DNA of 64,000 nt from Tilletiopsis washingtonensis (Eukaryota; Basidiomycota; Exobasidiomycetes; Entylomatales): positions 382,777 to 446,776 of the forward strand of contig NW_020312016.1 in NCBI RefSeq assembly GCF_003144115.1. Reading direction: 5' to 3'. The notes under the pieces are model-generated. The model had not been told where the DNA came from, ran no database searches, and worked only from the letters and a program-made list of their open reading frames with translations. The translations under genes were made by a program, and so were the position numbers. Position 1 is the stretch's first letter, and each line of letters opens with the position of its first letter. Positions 47,526-62,046 of the stretch are shown one piece after another.

Positions 47526-49414
47526 ATGTTCCGCGCCGCCCTCTCGCCGCTTGCCCGTGCCTCGGCGCCCGTCACCGCTCGGCGTGCCTTTGCGACGGCC
47601 GCGCCGCGCATGAGCTACGAGGACACGATCAAGAACCTGCTGCTTAAGGCCGACTCGAAGGTGAGGCGCGCGGCGCACAGCATGGCGGCGCGAGGGCCAG
47701 CAGAGGGGCAGCGGGCCAAGGCGCAGCGTTCCGGCAGCGCGCAGCACACGGCATGGCATGGCCAGGCCCCGCATGCCTCTGCCGCTGCCGCACTGCAAGC
47801 CTTCTGGCTGGCCGAGCCTTGCCGCTCCTGGCGCATCCGTCGCCGCACAGCTGGCTCACACGCCCCCCGCACCACCGCCGCACAGGTCATCTGCCAAGGC
47901 TTCACGGGCAAGACGGGCACGTTCCACTGCAAGCAGGCGCTCGAGTACGGCACCAAGCTTGTCGGCGGCGTGAACCCGGCAAAGGCGGGCACCAAGCACC
48001 TCGGCCTGCCCGTGTACGGCAGCGTCAAGGAGGCCGTCGCCGCCGAGAAGCCGCACGCCAGCGTCCTCTACGTGCCGCCGCCGTTTGCGGCAGACGCCAT
48101 CATCGAGGCCATCGAGGCCGAGGTGCCGCTAATCGTCGCCATCACCGAGGGCATCCCGCAGGCCGACGAGATCCGCGTGAGTGGAGACGCACAGGCTACG
48201 GGCGAGCACGTGTGCAGTGGTCGACGGGCCAGCTTGGCTGCTGCGGCCATGGCGGCTCGGAGAGGCACACTCGGCGCTCTGTAGCGACGTCGCAGGACTC
48301 GGTGCGGCGAGCGAGGCTTCCAGGGAAGGAGCCGCTGTCGCATGCGCTAGTGCCGTCGCCTATGTAGCCGTTGGCCTGGCTGGGCAAGCTTGACGTTTGC
48401 AGCGCACCTCGCCCTCTCTGTGCTCGGCGCACGCGTGTTGCTGAAACCCTGCTCCCGTCTCGCTGCTCAGGTTGCACACGCACTCAAGGCGCAGTCCAAG
48501 TCGCGCCTCGTCGGCCCCAACTGCCCCGGCATCATCAACCCCGAGGGCTGCAAGATTGGCATCATGCCCGGCCACATCCACACGCCCGGCAAGATCGGTG
48601 AGTTGCCGACATGCGCGCGCGTCTCTGCAACACGACAGGGCAAGGGGAGCTAGGAGAGAGCGAACCAGCCGCTGGGCCCTGGCGCGGCGGGCGATGCCAG
48701 AATGCGCTGGCACCAGCGCGGTGTGTGCACAGGCGGTGAAGATGCGGCGGAGCGGAGCGGCAGTTTGAAACCCTTGCGCTGCTGGCGACGCCAGACAGCA
48801 CTGGAGCGCCGCTGCGCAGTCGCACACTCCCGCTTGCTCGCAACTCGCGCTCACGCATCGCTCTTGCGCCAGGCATCGTGTCGCGCTCCGGCACGCTGAC
48901 GTACGAGGCGGTGAACCAGACGACCAAGGTTGGCCTTGGCCAGTCGATCTGCGTCGGCATTGGCGGCGACCCGTACCCGGGCTCGACGACGCTCGACGTC
49001 GTCAAGCTGCTGCTCGACGACCCCAAGTCGGAGGGCATTGTGCTCATCGGCGAGATTGGCGGCAGCATGGAGGAGGATGCGGCAGAGTACCTCGAGAAGC
49101 ACAACAAGACGCGTAAGAACCCCAAGCCCGTCGTCGCCTTCATTGCCGGCCGCACGGCGCCGCCCGGCAGACGCATGGGCCACGCCGGCGCCATCATTGC
49201 CGGCGGCAAGGGCGGCGCAGACGACAAGGTGCGCGCCCTGGAGAAGGCCGGCGCCATCGTGGCCGACAGCCCGGCCAAGATCGGCGAGCTGTGAGTCGTC
49301 GTCGTCGTGCCTGGCCCCGCGCCTTGCCGCTGCCACGGACATTGGAGCTGAGCCCTCATCTTCTCTCTCCCCTCCAGCATGAAGAAGGCCATGGTCGAGG
49401 CCGGCCTGGCATGA
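47526..49414 (+). CDS. LSC1: Succinyl-CoA ligase alpha subunit, mitochondrial
   Basis: TCA-cycle enzyme subunit making a nucleoside triphosphate from succinyl-CoA with the beta subunit. Five exons: 47526-47660, 47886-48176, 48471-48597, 48873-49290, 49378-49414; 335 residues, the family length. The N-terminus [22 protein letters not shown] is a typical presequence. Signature parts are [19 protein letters not shown] (CoA-binding fold), [27 protein letters not shown] and the phospho-histidine loop [10 protein letters not shown] (His288). Introns 1-3 are 225, 294 and 275 nt, far longer than the local norm, while intron 4 is 87 nt. It converges on MCM6, with 225 bp between stops. Confidence 0.96.
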
Positions 49415-49639
49415 ACGCCGGCGCTTCGTCGCTGGCAGCGTGCGCACGCCCGGACGCTGCAGCAGGCGGCGCGAGAGGCAGAATGAAAGGGATTTATAGA
49501 AGGAGCTGGCATGCGATGCGAGGCGAGCGCGAGGTAGGAGTACAGTGCGTGACGAGGTGGAGACCCAGGAAGGCAGGAGAGATGCAGCAGAGAGGAAATG
49601 AGGTGGCGGGGGGCGCGCGCGCGCGCAAGGGCATGCCCT

Positions 49640-53462
<3,823 letters not shown>

Positions 53463-54577
53463 ATGAGCTCCTCTGCCTTTCCGCGCTCCCTGCCCGCGCC
53501 GCGGCAGGCGTTCGAGGTCGACACGTCGTTGGACCGCCTGCCCGTCGACGACGTGTGGGACTGGCTGTGCGTTGGGGCCAAGAGAGGGAGACGGCCGCCC
53601 ACTGACCTCGCCTCGCCTGTCTCGCGCACGCTTGCGCCTCCAACACAGCCACACCAAGGCGTACTGGCAGCGGCAGCGCACGCGCCAGCAGTTTGAGCAG
53701 CAGCTGCGCTCCGCACATCTGGTCAGCGCGCGCCAGTGACGCGCCAAGCGTGCCATTCGCGAGGCCAGACTGACGTGCCCCCGCCCATGAACGACGCAGT
53801 GCTTCGCCGTCTACGACACGTCGCGCGCCGCCGACGAGCTCGTGGGCTTTGCACGCGTGGTGGGCGATGGCGTCGCGTCAGTAAGAGTGTTGCAGGAGGA
53901 GGGCAAGCTGCCACATGAGGAGGAGAGTGTCGGGCGCCCCCCACACACATGGCTAACGCACGCCCGCAAGGGGCACGGCAAACAGGCTGGCGTATCTGGC
54001 CGACGTCTTCATCCTCGAACAGTACCGCTCGCAAGGCCTCGGCACGCCGTTCATGCGCATCGTGAGCTGTTGCTGGCCTTCTCCCCCCCCCCCCCCCCTG
54101 GCTGACCCTGCGGACAACGCAGATCCTCGACGAAGACGGTCGCAAGCAGGTGCGGGCACTGAGACCGTGGGGGGTGCTGCCCGTAGCTGACAAGCGCCCG
54201 GGCAGTGGCGCTGGCTGCTGCATGCCAACATCGCCGAGTCGTGGTATCAGCAGGTGCGCGCCCTCCTGGTCTTAGTGGTGGCAGGCCCACGCCTGCCAGC
54301 ATCCGCGCGCGTAACTGACAAGAGAGCGCTGGGGTCGGCGAGGGCAGAAGTTCGACTTCATGACCATCGGCTCGACGGTGCGCGGCGCGACGGACAATCC
54401 GGTGCTGCGTGAGTAGCCAGGCCGCAGCTCTCTCGGGTGCGACGTGGGTCGCCCAGGCTGATGCGCGCTGCCCCGCCCAAAGTCATGGAGCGCGACGCCA
54501 GCCAGATCTACTCGCCCGACGGCCAGCGCCTGCCAGAGCCCAGGCCCGACGCTGCCAAGCCCGAGGCGGATCCATGA
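53463..54577 (+). CDS. GNAT family N-acetyltransferase
   Basis: Small acetyl-CoA-dependent acetyltransferase. Eight exons: 53463-53566, 53649-53721, 53800-53876, 53986-54061, 54123-54149, 54206-54253, 54327-54408, 54483-54577; 193 residues. The GNAT core is clear once spliced: CFAVYDTSRAADELVGFARV (strands 2-3), LAYLADVFILEQYRSQGLG (motif A with the R-x-x-G-x-G acetyl-CoA loop) and WRWLLHANIAESWYQ (motif B). The acceptor substrate is unknown. Exon 5 is only 27 nt. Introns after exons 2 and 3 use GTCAGC and GTCAGT donors rather than the usual GTGAGT, and the last acceptor was chosen because it follows CTGAT and keeps frame. Intron 4 holds a run of 16 C. Confidence 0.8.
54083..54098. repeat. 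Poly-C run of 16 in a GNAT intron
   Basis: Sixteen consecutive C bases lie within the 61-nt intron 54062-54122, just upstream of its CTGAC branch site. Length may be misread by sequencing. Confidence 0.85.
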
Positions 54578-54754
54578 AGCCATGCCAGCTTTCGGTTGGC
54601 TGGGGGCGCGACGAATGAGATTGCGATGCTGTGCGTCGCAATGCTGATGGTGAGGACGTGTGAAAGTGATGATGCTACAGAAGATGCATGGGTGACCTAT
54701 GAACGCAGAGGGATGATGAGGTGAGGACCGGGTCTTGGCGGCGGCGGGCGGGCC

Positions 54755-57420
54755 TCAGAAGAACGTGCTGGCGCGCGGCGTGACGGGGACGAAGGCGCGG
54801 CGCTTGCGCTCGGCCTTCCAGCGCTCGAACCACTTTGCCATCTTGGCGCGGCTCTGCGGCGAGCCGACGTTGACGGTGGCAATGATGCGCTCGTAGTCGA
54901 CCGAGAGGGCGAAGGCGGAGAGCTCGAACTGTGAGGGTGTGTGTGATGGGAGGTGTCAGCGCGAGAAGGAGGCAGTGTTTGAAGGGGGGCGCCGGCGCGC
55001 GGGCAACGCACAAAGGACGAGTGCTCGCTGTACGGCACGCCGTAGATGCGGAACTCCGAAGTGCTAGGTTGCGAATGGTCAGTCAGCAGGGGCGCGCGCA
55101 GCAGAAAGCAACGGTCTGCCAAGGCCCGAACTCACCTGTCGCGCGTGGGCTGCAGGCCGCTGGCGTCGAAGCCAGTCGCCTGGTTCACCTCAATGACGCG
55201 CTCCAGCGCCGGCGACACAGTGTCGATGCCCGCAGGCGGCCGGTAGCTCCAGCCCGTGGGGCGAAAGGCCACGGCGCGCTGCCAGTCGGCGCCCAGCTTG
55301 CGCATCGCCGCCACGTGCTGGCGCAGCGCCTCGCCGTTGATCATGCGCAGGCCCGTGACGTGCACCGAGGCCTCGAGCGGGTTGCGAGTGAGGCGCGCAT
55401 GCAGCTCCGGCTCGTCGAGCTGCGCGTACACGCGATACTTGCGCGGGTCGGCGCAGTATACCTTCGAGCGCAACGCACGCGCGCACGAAAGGACAATCTT
55501 CTCCTTGCCGATCGTGTAGGTGCCCACGACGACGAGCAGGCGGCCGCGCGTCGTCGAGTCGGGGAACGTCTCTGCGTTCGACTTGCCGAGCATGTCGAAC
55601 GCCGAGCGCACCGCAGGAGTGCTGCCCGAAGCCGCAGCGCTAGAGGAAGCAGCGGGCTTGACATCGGGCTTCACATCAAGCAGAGCAAGCGCCTTGCGCT
55701 CATCCTCGTCGACGGGCTCGTCCTTGACGCGCCACAGCGCTTCTTCGCCGGGACGCTCCGGGTCACCAAGCGCCTCCTGGTACATGGCCTCGGCGTCCTC
55801 GTCGAGCTCGTCGCGATCCACCTCGTCGCGGAAGCCGCCGTCGACGTCGGCGTGGGCTGACTCCCACGCGTCCTCCTCATCGAGGCCGGCGTCGTCGAGC
55901 AGAGGCTCGTCCTTGACGACAGGCTCGTCCTTGATGCATGCGAGGTTCGACGCGCCCGCCTCTGCATCCGGCTGCAGCCAGCCCTGCATCGCCTTGCGCG
56001 CCAGCGACTCTGACGCCTCCGTCTTCATTGCCGCTGCCTCGCGCTTCGTCGGCGCGCGCTCACGCCACTGCTCGGCTCCCTCGAGCCCAACGTCGGGACC
56101 CTGGCACTGCGCCGGCGCCAGCTTGCTCACCAGCTCGCCGCACGCCTCGACGACGAGCGGCTGCGGCGGAAAGCAGTAGCGCGCGTTGCAGTACGTCGTG
56201 TCGAGATAGATGATGTCGAGCTTGTGCGCCTTGACGGTCGGGTGCTCGACGTGCGCAGGGCACGCGCGAAAGTCGCCGCAGTGCAGGTACGTGCTCATGC
56301 CCTTGCGCAGCGCCGGGTGGTGGCCGCCGGGCGGCGGCGGCAGGATGTGCCGCGTCTGGGGGCCGCGGAAGTGGAAGAGCGCAGAGCCGGGACAGTGGTT
56401 GGCCGAGATGGGCGTGACGATGACGCCGCCCGTGTTCGGCACCTCGAACGGCTCGTCGAACGGCAGCGCCACGACGAACTCGGGCGGGACGTAGAGCGAG
56501 GAGCGCACGAGGGACGCCGTCTCGGCGCTGCAGTACACTGGGCCGTGCGTCCATGCCTTGCTGTAAGCAAGGGGGAGGTGGTCAGCCATGTGGCGCTCAG
56601 GGAAGCCAGCGTAGCAGCCTCACCTGAGGCCGATGTAGTGGTCGCTGTGAAAGTGGCTGAGGAAGTATGCCGTGCAGCCGTGGATCTTGCCGAAGCGGAA
56701 GCCGTCGACGCAGATCGGCATGCCCTCGAGAATCTTGTAGAAGGGCGCGGTGCGGGCGGCGCGGCGCGTGCGGCCCGCGCCCTTGTAGTTGTTCTGCTCG
56801 ACGGCATCGGCGCCGGCCCACTGCAGCGCGTCCGAGGCAGGAGCCATGAGCCGCGCAAAGGCGTTAGGCTTGGCGCTTGCTGCAGGAGCAGCGGCGGCAG
56901 GCAGGCGGGAGGGCCCCGGCGCGGCGTTCTCAGCCTGTGCTGGACCGGGCCTCGTCTCCTCAGGCTCGTCATCCACGATGTCATCGTCGTCCGAGATGTC
57001 GCCCATGAAGAGCGGCTTGGGCGGGCGAGACGGCCCAGCGTCTGAGCGCAGCGGCGCGGCGCTTGCCTCGCCAGGCGACGAATGAGAGGAGGAGCCGGGC
57101 TGCGGCGCAGGCGCAGGCGCAAGCACGACGGGCGGCGGCGCCAGCTCGGGCGGCGGCTGCTGCACGACATCGGCCAAGCTGGCGGCGATGGCGCGCGCCA
57201 GGTCCTGCTCCTCCTGCGTCAGCGTGCGGCCGCCAAAGCTGCTGCTGCTGCCGCTGGGCGAGCGCGGGAGCACGGCGCGCGGCTTCTGCGGCGAGGCGCC
57301 GGCGTCTGTGTGCGCAGGCATGCCGACGACGCCGTTGTCCGCACGGCTGCTGAAGAAGGCGCGCAGACTCGGCTGTGCGGCGGCCGTCGGTGCGCCCTTG
57401 CGCTTCGCCGCCGGCGGCAT
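54755..57420 (-). CDS. PSO2: PSO2/SNM1 DNA interstrand cross-link repair nuclease
   Basis: Metallo-beta-lactamase/beta-CASP 5' exonuclease. Four exons: 57420-56624, 56560-55136, 55063-55012, 54928-54755; 815 residues. The metal site HFHSDH (His256, His258, Asp260, His261), HCGDFRACP and YLDTTYC are intact, and the C-terminal beta-CASP part runs from VVVGTYTIGKEKI through VPYSEHSSF. Residues 16-23 QPSLRAFF match a PCNA-binding PIP box (Q-x-x-L-x-x-F-F). Residues 70-82 EEQDLARAIAASL match a ubiquitin-interacting motif. An acidic insert of about 170 residues (about 430-600) splits the nuclease between LDTTYC and VVVGTYTIG and carries IKDEP and two VKDEP motifs, consensus SUMO sites. It shares a 290-bp promoter interval with DAD4. 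Confidence 0.92.
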
Positions 57421-57710
57421 GGCGGCGGCAGGTGCGGTAGGACTGTCGGTGCGAGTGCGCGACAGGCGCTGCTGCAGCGAAGGGTGTGGGTGTGGGAGGG
57501 CAGGGCGCCCCGCTCGCCACAGCCCGATGAGCATGGCGGGCGCGCCGCGGCTTGACTCTGACTTGCTGAGCCGCGTGGGAGCAGTGCCTTTGCCGGGTCA
57601 GCGGGCCGCGCACGTGACACGGCCGCGGGTGTTGGTCGTGCCGGCTGGACGCGACAACGCGCGTGCGCCCCGCTGCACCCCACCCACCACCACGCCCCTC
57701 TCTCGCGGCC
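57421..57710. promoter_or_regulatory. Divergent promoter, PSO2 / DAD4
   Basis: Only 290 bp separate the two starts, so the promoters must overlap. No exact ACGCGT or TATA-like box was found. Confidence 0.5.
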
Positions 57711-58148
57711 ATGGAGAATCCGCACGAGGAGCGCCAGTCGCTGCTGCTCGAGCGCATCATCAAGAACGTCGACCTGCTCAACGACGCGCTCCTCGAGCTC
57801 GACCGCAGCGTCGCCGAGATCAACGCGCACAACCAGGACATCACCATTGCCGCCGAGCTGTGGGAGGGCGTGAGTGTGGTGTGGGCTGGCCGCGCTCTCT
57901 GGCCTGGCACGCGCGTTGTTGGAGGCGGCGGGCAGCGTGGCACACTGTCTGTGGGGCGCCCGAGCGGGCACGCTGCCCCCGCTTGTCTCGGCGCCGGGAC
58001 GCGGTGGGCGACGTGCAACCCTTCAGCCCGCTGATCCCCCGTCGCCTTCGCACAGTACCGCCGCAACGTCGCCTTCAACCTCACCAACATGGACGAGGCC
58101 GCGGCCGCCGAGGCGCACGAGGCCGCCGCAGCGGCGCAGCAGGCCTGA
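57711..58148 (+). CDS. DAD4: DASH complex subunit Dad4
   Basis: Component of the ten-subunit DASH/Dam1 ring that couples fungal kinetochores to microtubule ends. Two exons: 57711-57869 and 58056-58148; 83 residues, close to the 72 of yeast Dad4. The MENPHE start, LLERIIKNVDLLNDALLELD, EINAHN and the post-intron YRRNVAFNL follow Dad4 closely. The protein is one helical hairpin ending in an Ala-rich tail. Its 186-nt intron is longer than most neighbours. Dad4 is fungus-specific and supports the taxonomic reading. Confidence 0.92.
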
Positions 58149-58468
58149 CTGAGCGCCCGGCTCCGCGTGCAGCAGGAGGCCGATGGCCAGCGTGCCTCTC
58201 TCGCCCCCAAGCTCGTATACCCTGGCCGCGCGCATCGGGCCTACTGTATCATAAGGAGTTCGGCCCGCTCACCCCGCTCGCCCAGCGATGCGGGTCTGTT
58301 GCATCAGTGCCCCCGTGCATGCCGTCGTGCGGCCCGGGCAGCGAGGAGCAGCGCACGATTGATATGTTACAAGATGCCGCGGGCAGGAGGGAGGCATGTA
58401 TAGGGGCGTGATGATACAGGGAGGCAGCGGTGACGATTGGAGGAGGGGAGACGTTGAGGCAGAGCGGC
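58149..58468. other. Intergenic between convergent DAD4 and NRAMP
   Basis: 320 bp between stop codons with no supported feature; it should contain both 3' untranslated regions. Confidence 0.5.
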
Positions 58469-60525
58469 TCAGGACTTGCCCATGGCGCTCGTCACGACGA
58501 CGAAGCCGTCGCAGAGGACGATGAGGGCATAGATGAGCCAGCAGAGCAGCACGACGGGCCAGGGGCTCGCAAAGCGCCCGACGCGCTCTTGCGCCTCGGC
58601 GTCGGCGGGCGGCAGCGGCGGCGGCGAGGCGACGTATGGGAGCAGCACGGCGCCGGGAGTGCCCGGCGTCTCGGGCTTGACGGCCGCCGGCGTCGCCGGC
58701 TCGTCGGCCTTGATGCCCGCCTGCTCTGCCGCCGCCTCGGCCTCGCCGACGTTGCGCGCCTCGCGCACCGTCATCCATGTCTTGCTGCTCGTGATGACCA
58801 GCAGCGGCACGAGGACGAAGGGCAGCGCCATCGAGAGCGCCACTTGGCTCGCCACGAGCTGGGGAGGAAAAGGACCGAGGTCAGCATCGAACAAGAGCTG
58901 GGCCAGCCCGCGCAGAGCAACTCACCATCCGGTCCAGGCCGCCCCTGCCCACTGCCGCGGCAATCGTAAACGACGGCAGCAGGGCGATGGCGCGCGTGAG
59001 CACGCGCCGCCAGAACGGGTTCGTCGTCCAGTGGATGAAGCCCTCGGACACGAGCTGCCCGGCGAGCGTCACGGTCAAGCTGGCACTCTGCCCGGCGGCC
59101 AGCAGGGCGACGGCAAAGAGGATGGCCGAGCTGTGGCCCACGGTGCGCTTGATGAGCTCGAATGCATCGAAGAGATCGCCTACTTGCTGGCGCTGCGGCG
59201 CAAAGTAGAAGGAGGCCGCCGCGACGATGAGGATGGCGCTGTTGACGACGAGGGCAAAGCAGAGCAGCGAAAGCACAATGTCTGCCGTCGCGTGCGCCAG
59301 GTGGATCTTGATCGACGCCACCGACGGCGCCGGAGCGGCAGCCTTGGCGTCGGGCGAGGGGATGCGCGGGCCGCCGAGGCGCATCGAGGGCAGCGACTCG
59401 AAGCGCCGGTGCATGCTGCGCCGCAGCGAGCCGAAGCGGCGCACGAGCCACCAGTGCGACGCCGGGCTGGGAGCTGCAGACGCCTCGTTCTGCCGCGGCG
59501 GCTCGGCGTCGTACTCCAGCCTGTTGACCGTGGCCCACGAGCTCGCATTGAAGAGGGCGTGCGGCATGACGGTTGCGCCGAGGATGCTGGAGAGCTGGTC
59601 AGCGTGCAGGCGCGCCGCAAGCCGCTCATCTGTACGCACCCAACACCAATGTAGAGCGCTTCCGACTGCACCACGGTCGACGACGGCAGGTAGCCGTGGA
59701 ACACATCGCCCCAGTCCGCATCGACGCGCGCCAGCAGCACGCCGAAGCAGGCCATGACGACAAAGACGAGCAGCGCAATGATGGCCTCAAAGACGCGCAT
59801 CGAGCGGCCCTCGGAGTAGACGAGCAGAATGAGGAGGCAGTCAACGGAGGTGAGCAGCACGCCGGCCCAGAGCGGCAGGGCGGGGAAGAGGCTGGCAGAA
59901 GGGGCTTAGTGCATGCGCCGGCGGTCGCTCGCGGCGTGCTCACAGATTGAGGGCAATGGCAGAGCCGACCAGCTCGGCCAGCTCCGTCGCGATGATGGCG
60001 CCCTCGGCGACGAAGTAGAGCAGCCAGAGCGCCGCCAGCCGAGTCTTGTACCAGCGCCGCCGCGGCGCCTGCGTCAGGCGCGCGCTGCGCTCCTCGGGCA
60101 GGAGCAGCAGGCGCGTGCCGCGCGCCAGGTCGACGCCACTCACGACGCCCATGCGCACGGCGAGCACCTGCAGCAGGATGCCGATGAGGGCGGCGAGGAG
60201 CAGCACGAAGAGCAGGCGGTAGCCGAACTGCGCGCCGGCGGAGAGGTCCGTGGCCCAGTTGCCGGGGTCCATGAAGGCGACGGACTGGCCGCGGGGGGTC
60301 AGCTGCGCGGCGGGAGGAGCGCTGCGCCACGTGCGGGGGCATGCTCACGCTCATGATGCCCGGCCCGACGAAGTGTGCATGGCGGCGCAGCACGCGGCCC
60401 AGCGTGGCGCCCACGCGGCGCATGCGCGACGGCGGCGGCGGCGCCTCGTGGCCATGGCGCGAGGGGCGCGGCGGCGGCGCAGCGCGGGCGCTGGGCGCGG
60501 GCGCCTCGTCGGGCTCGACGGTCAT
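58469..60525 (-). CDS. NRAMP family divalent metal transporter
   Basis: Proton-coupled Mn2+/Fe2+ importer of the Smf/NRAMP family. Five exons on the minus strand: 60525-60349, 60284-59944, 59891-59640, 59586-58926, 58858-58469; 606 residues. The two unwound-helix metal motifs are present: DPGNW (residues 65-69) in helix 1 and GATVMPH (about 260-266) in helix 6. Further hydrophobic helices follow, such as LSLLCFALVVNSAILIVAAA and SAILFAVALLAAGQSASLTV. A charged loop of about 65 residues (NRLEYDAEPP to IPSPDAK) follows helix 6, and a Pro/Ala-rich loop precedes the last helix. Yeast has plasma-membrane (Smf1), vesicular (Smf2) and vacuolar (Smf3) forms; which this matches cannot be told. Confidence 0.93.
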
Positions 60526-60923
60526 CGGGCGCGCGGAGGGAGCAGCAGCAGGGGTGAGCAGCAGCAGGGGTTGACGAGTGAGAAGATGAGGTGGAAGCGG
60601 GGAAGCAAGGCGAAGCCACGCCGCGCGTCTGGGAAGGGCCCCTCGGATGTTCAGATCATGCGAGGCAGGCGCGAAAGAGCCGCGGCACACGCGCAGCAGC
60701 CGGCGGCAAGGCAGCCGACCGCCGCCGGCCTCTGCCGCGCCAGCCGCGGAGCAGACCGGAGGCGCGCTCGCGTGACGCTGCCGCCTTGCGTTCCATCAGG
60801 CACACCGTCAAGTCAAGCACATTCACGATTGCATTGCATCTATTGCTCAGGCCATCCGCACACCACATCAAGCGCAGCAGCAGGAGGCTCAAGCCATCGT
60901 CAAAGGCGTTTGCGGCGCCGCAG
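60526..60923. other. Intergenic, NRAMP promoter and hydroxylase-2 3' end
   Basis: 398 bp. Both flanking genes are on the minus strand, so this holds the NRAMP promoter. A near-repeat of GGAGCAGCAGCAGGGGTGA and GCAGCAGCAGGGGTTGA stands at about 60538-60574 in its leader. Confidence 0.45.
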
Positions 60924-62046
60924 CTACGCGCTCGGCGGCGTCGTGTGGCCCGCGGGCACGGCGTCCCAGAGGCCGAGGCTCCAGTCGACGTTGTCGTCGC
61001 GCCCCTCGCGCCGCTCGCCGAGCGTGCCGAAGAGCCAGTCCCAGAAGAGGCTCTGCTTGCCGTAGTTGGTGCTCCGGCGCCAGCCCTCGCGGTGGTGCAG
61101 GTCGTGCTGCTCGATGGTCAGCACGGCGCGCGGCAGCAGCACGCCGAACACCCAGCCCGTGGCGAAGGCGGGGAGGTGGGCGCGCACGCCGCTGTGGCCC
61201 AGCACCTCCATGATGTTGATGCAGATGATGCACAGCGCCCACTCGTAGAAGCCGAAGGAGGCCGGGAAGAGGCGCTTCGTCGCCAGCGTCGCCAGCGTCG
61301 GGCAGAGAATCACCTCGAGGAACTCCTGCCCCGGGTCGGCGAGCAGGCCGAGCGCGGGCGACGGGTGCTTGGTGAGATGGTGCGTCTTGTGGATCGCCCA
61401 CAGGCTGTCCACCTCGTGGCAGCTGCGGTGGTACGTGTAGAAGCACAGGTCTGGCACACATCATCAGCGCCGCACGTGGCAGCTCGCCGCACGACTCACC
61501 GAGCGCCATGGCAAAGACGAAGAGATGCAGCGGCGCGGCGAGCGAGACGCGCACGGGCGCGGCGGCGTCGTAGAGGAAGAGGGCGCCGAGGGCGATGCGC
61601 ACCACGCACGACCAGAGGATGCCCGCGGCGATCTTGGTCGTCATGAGGTCCGGCACCTTGTCGCGCGGGCGTGCGCCGTCGAAGAAGCCCCACTTGGCGC
61701 CCATGCGCAGCAGCAGCGTCGCCGCGTGCCCGACGCACACCTGGTACGCCACGCTCCAGTAGAGCACGGCGGCGGGCAGCGGCAGCGGGCGCCAGGCGCG
61801 GTGCACGGCATGCTGCAGCGCCACAAAGGCCAGCACGCGCGGCACAAACGTCGCCAGCGCCGCCGCACTCGACATGGCCGGCAGCCGGCCGAAGTGCTCG
61901 GGCGGCGCGGGCGTCGTGTGCGGCTGCATGTCGTTGAGCAGCGCCATGGCCCAGCTCCACTGCGTGCGTGGCGCGAGGAACCACGTCGAGCGCATCCGTC
62001 CGCTGGTCTGGTGGCTCTCGCGCACGGCATCGGCGGCACTGCCCAT
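60924..62046 (-). CDS. Fatty acid hydroxylase superfamily membrane protein (copy 2)
   Basis: Two exons on the minus strand: 62046-61500 and 61450-60924, with a 49-nt intron; 357 residues. Histidine motifs are HRSCH, HKTHH and IEQHDLHH, the di-iron signature. Alignment by eye with the gene at 30351-31674 is continuous: GFFDGARPRDKVPD, FYTYHRSCHE, LTKHPSPALG, GHSGVRAHLP and NYGKQSLFWDWLFGT have direct counterparts. Its single intron falls just before DLCFYTYH, where copy 1 has none. Hydrophobic spans suggest an ER membrane protein. Substrate unknown. Confidence 0.88.

Noticed and set aside
48598-48872. Intronic snoRNA in LSC1
   Set aside because: No C box (RTGATGA) with D box (CTGA) at a fitting distance and no H/ACA layout was found.
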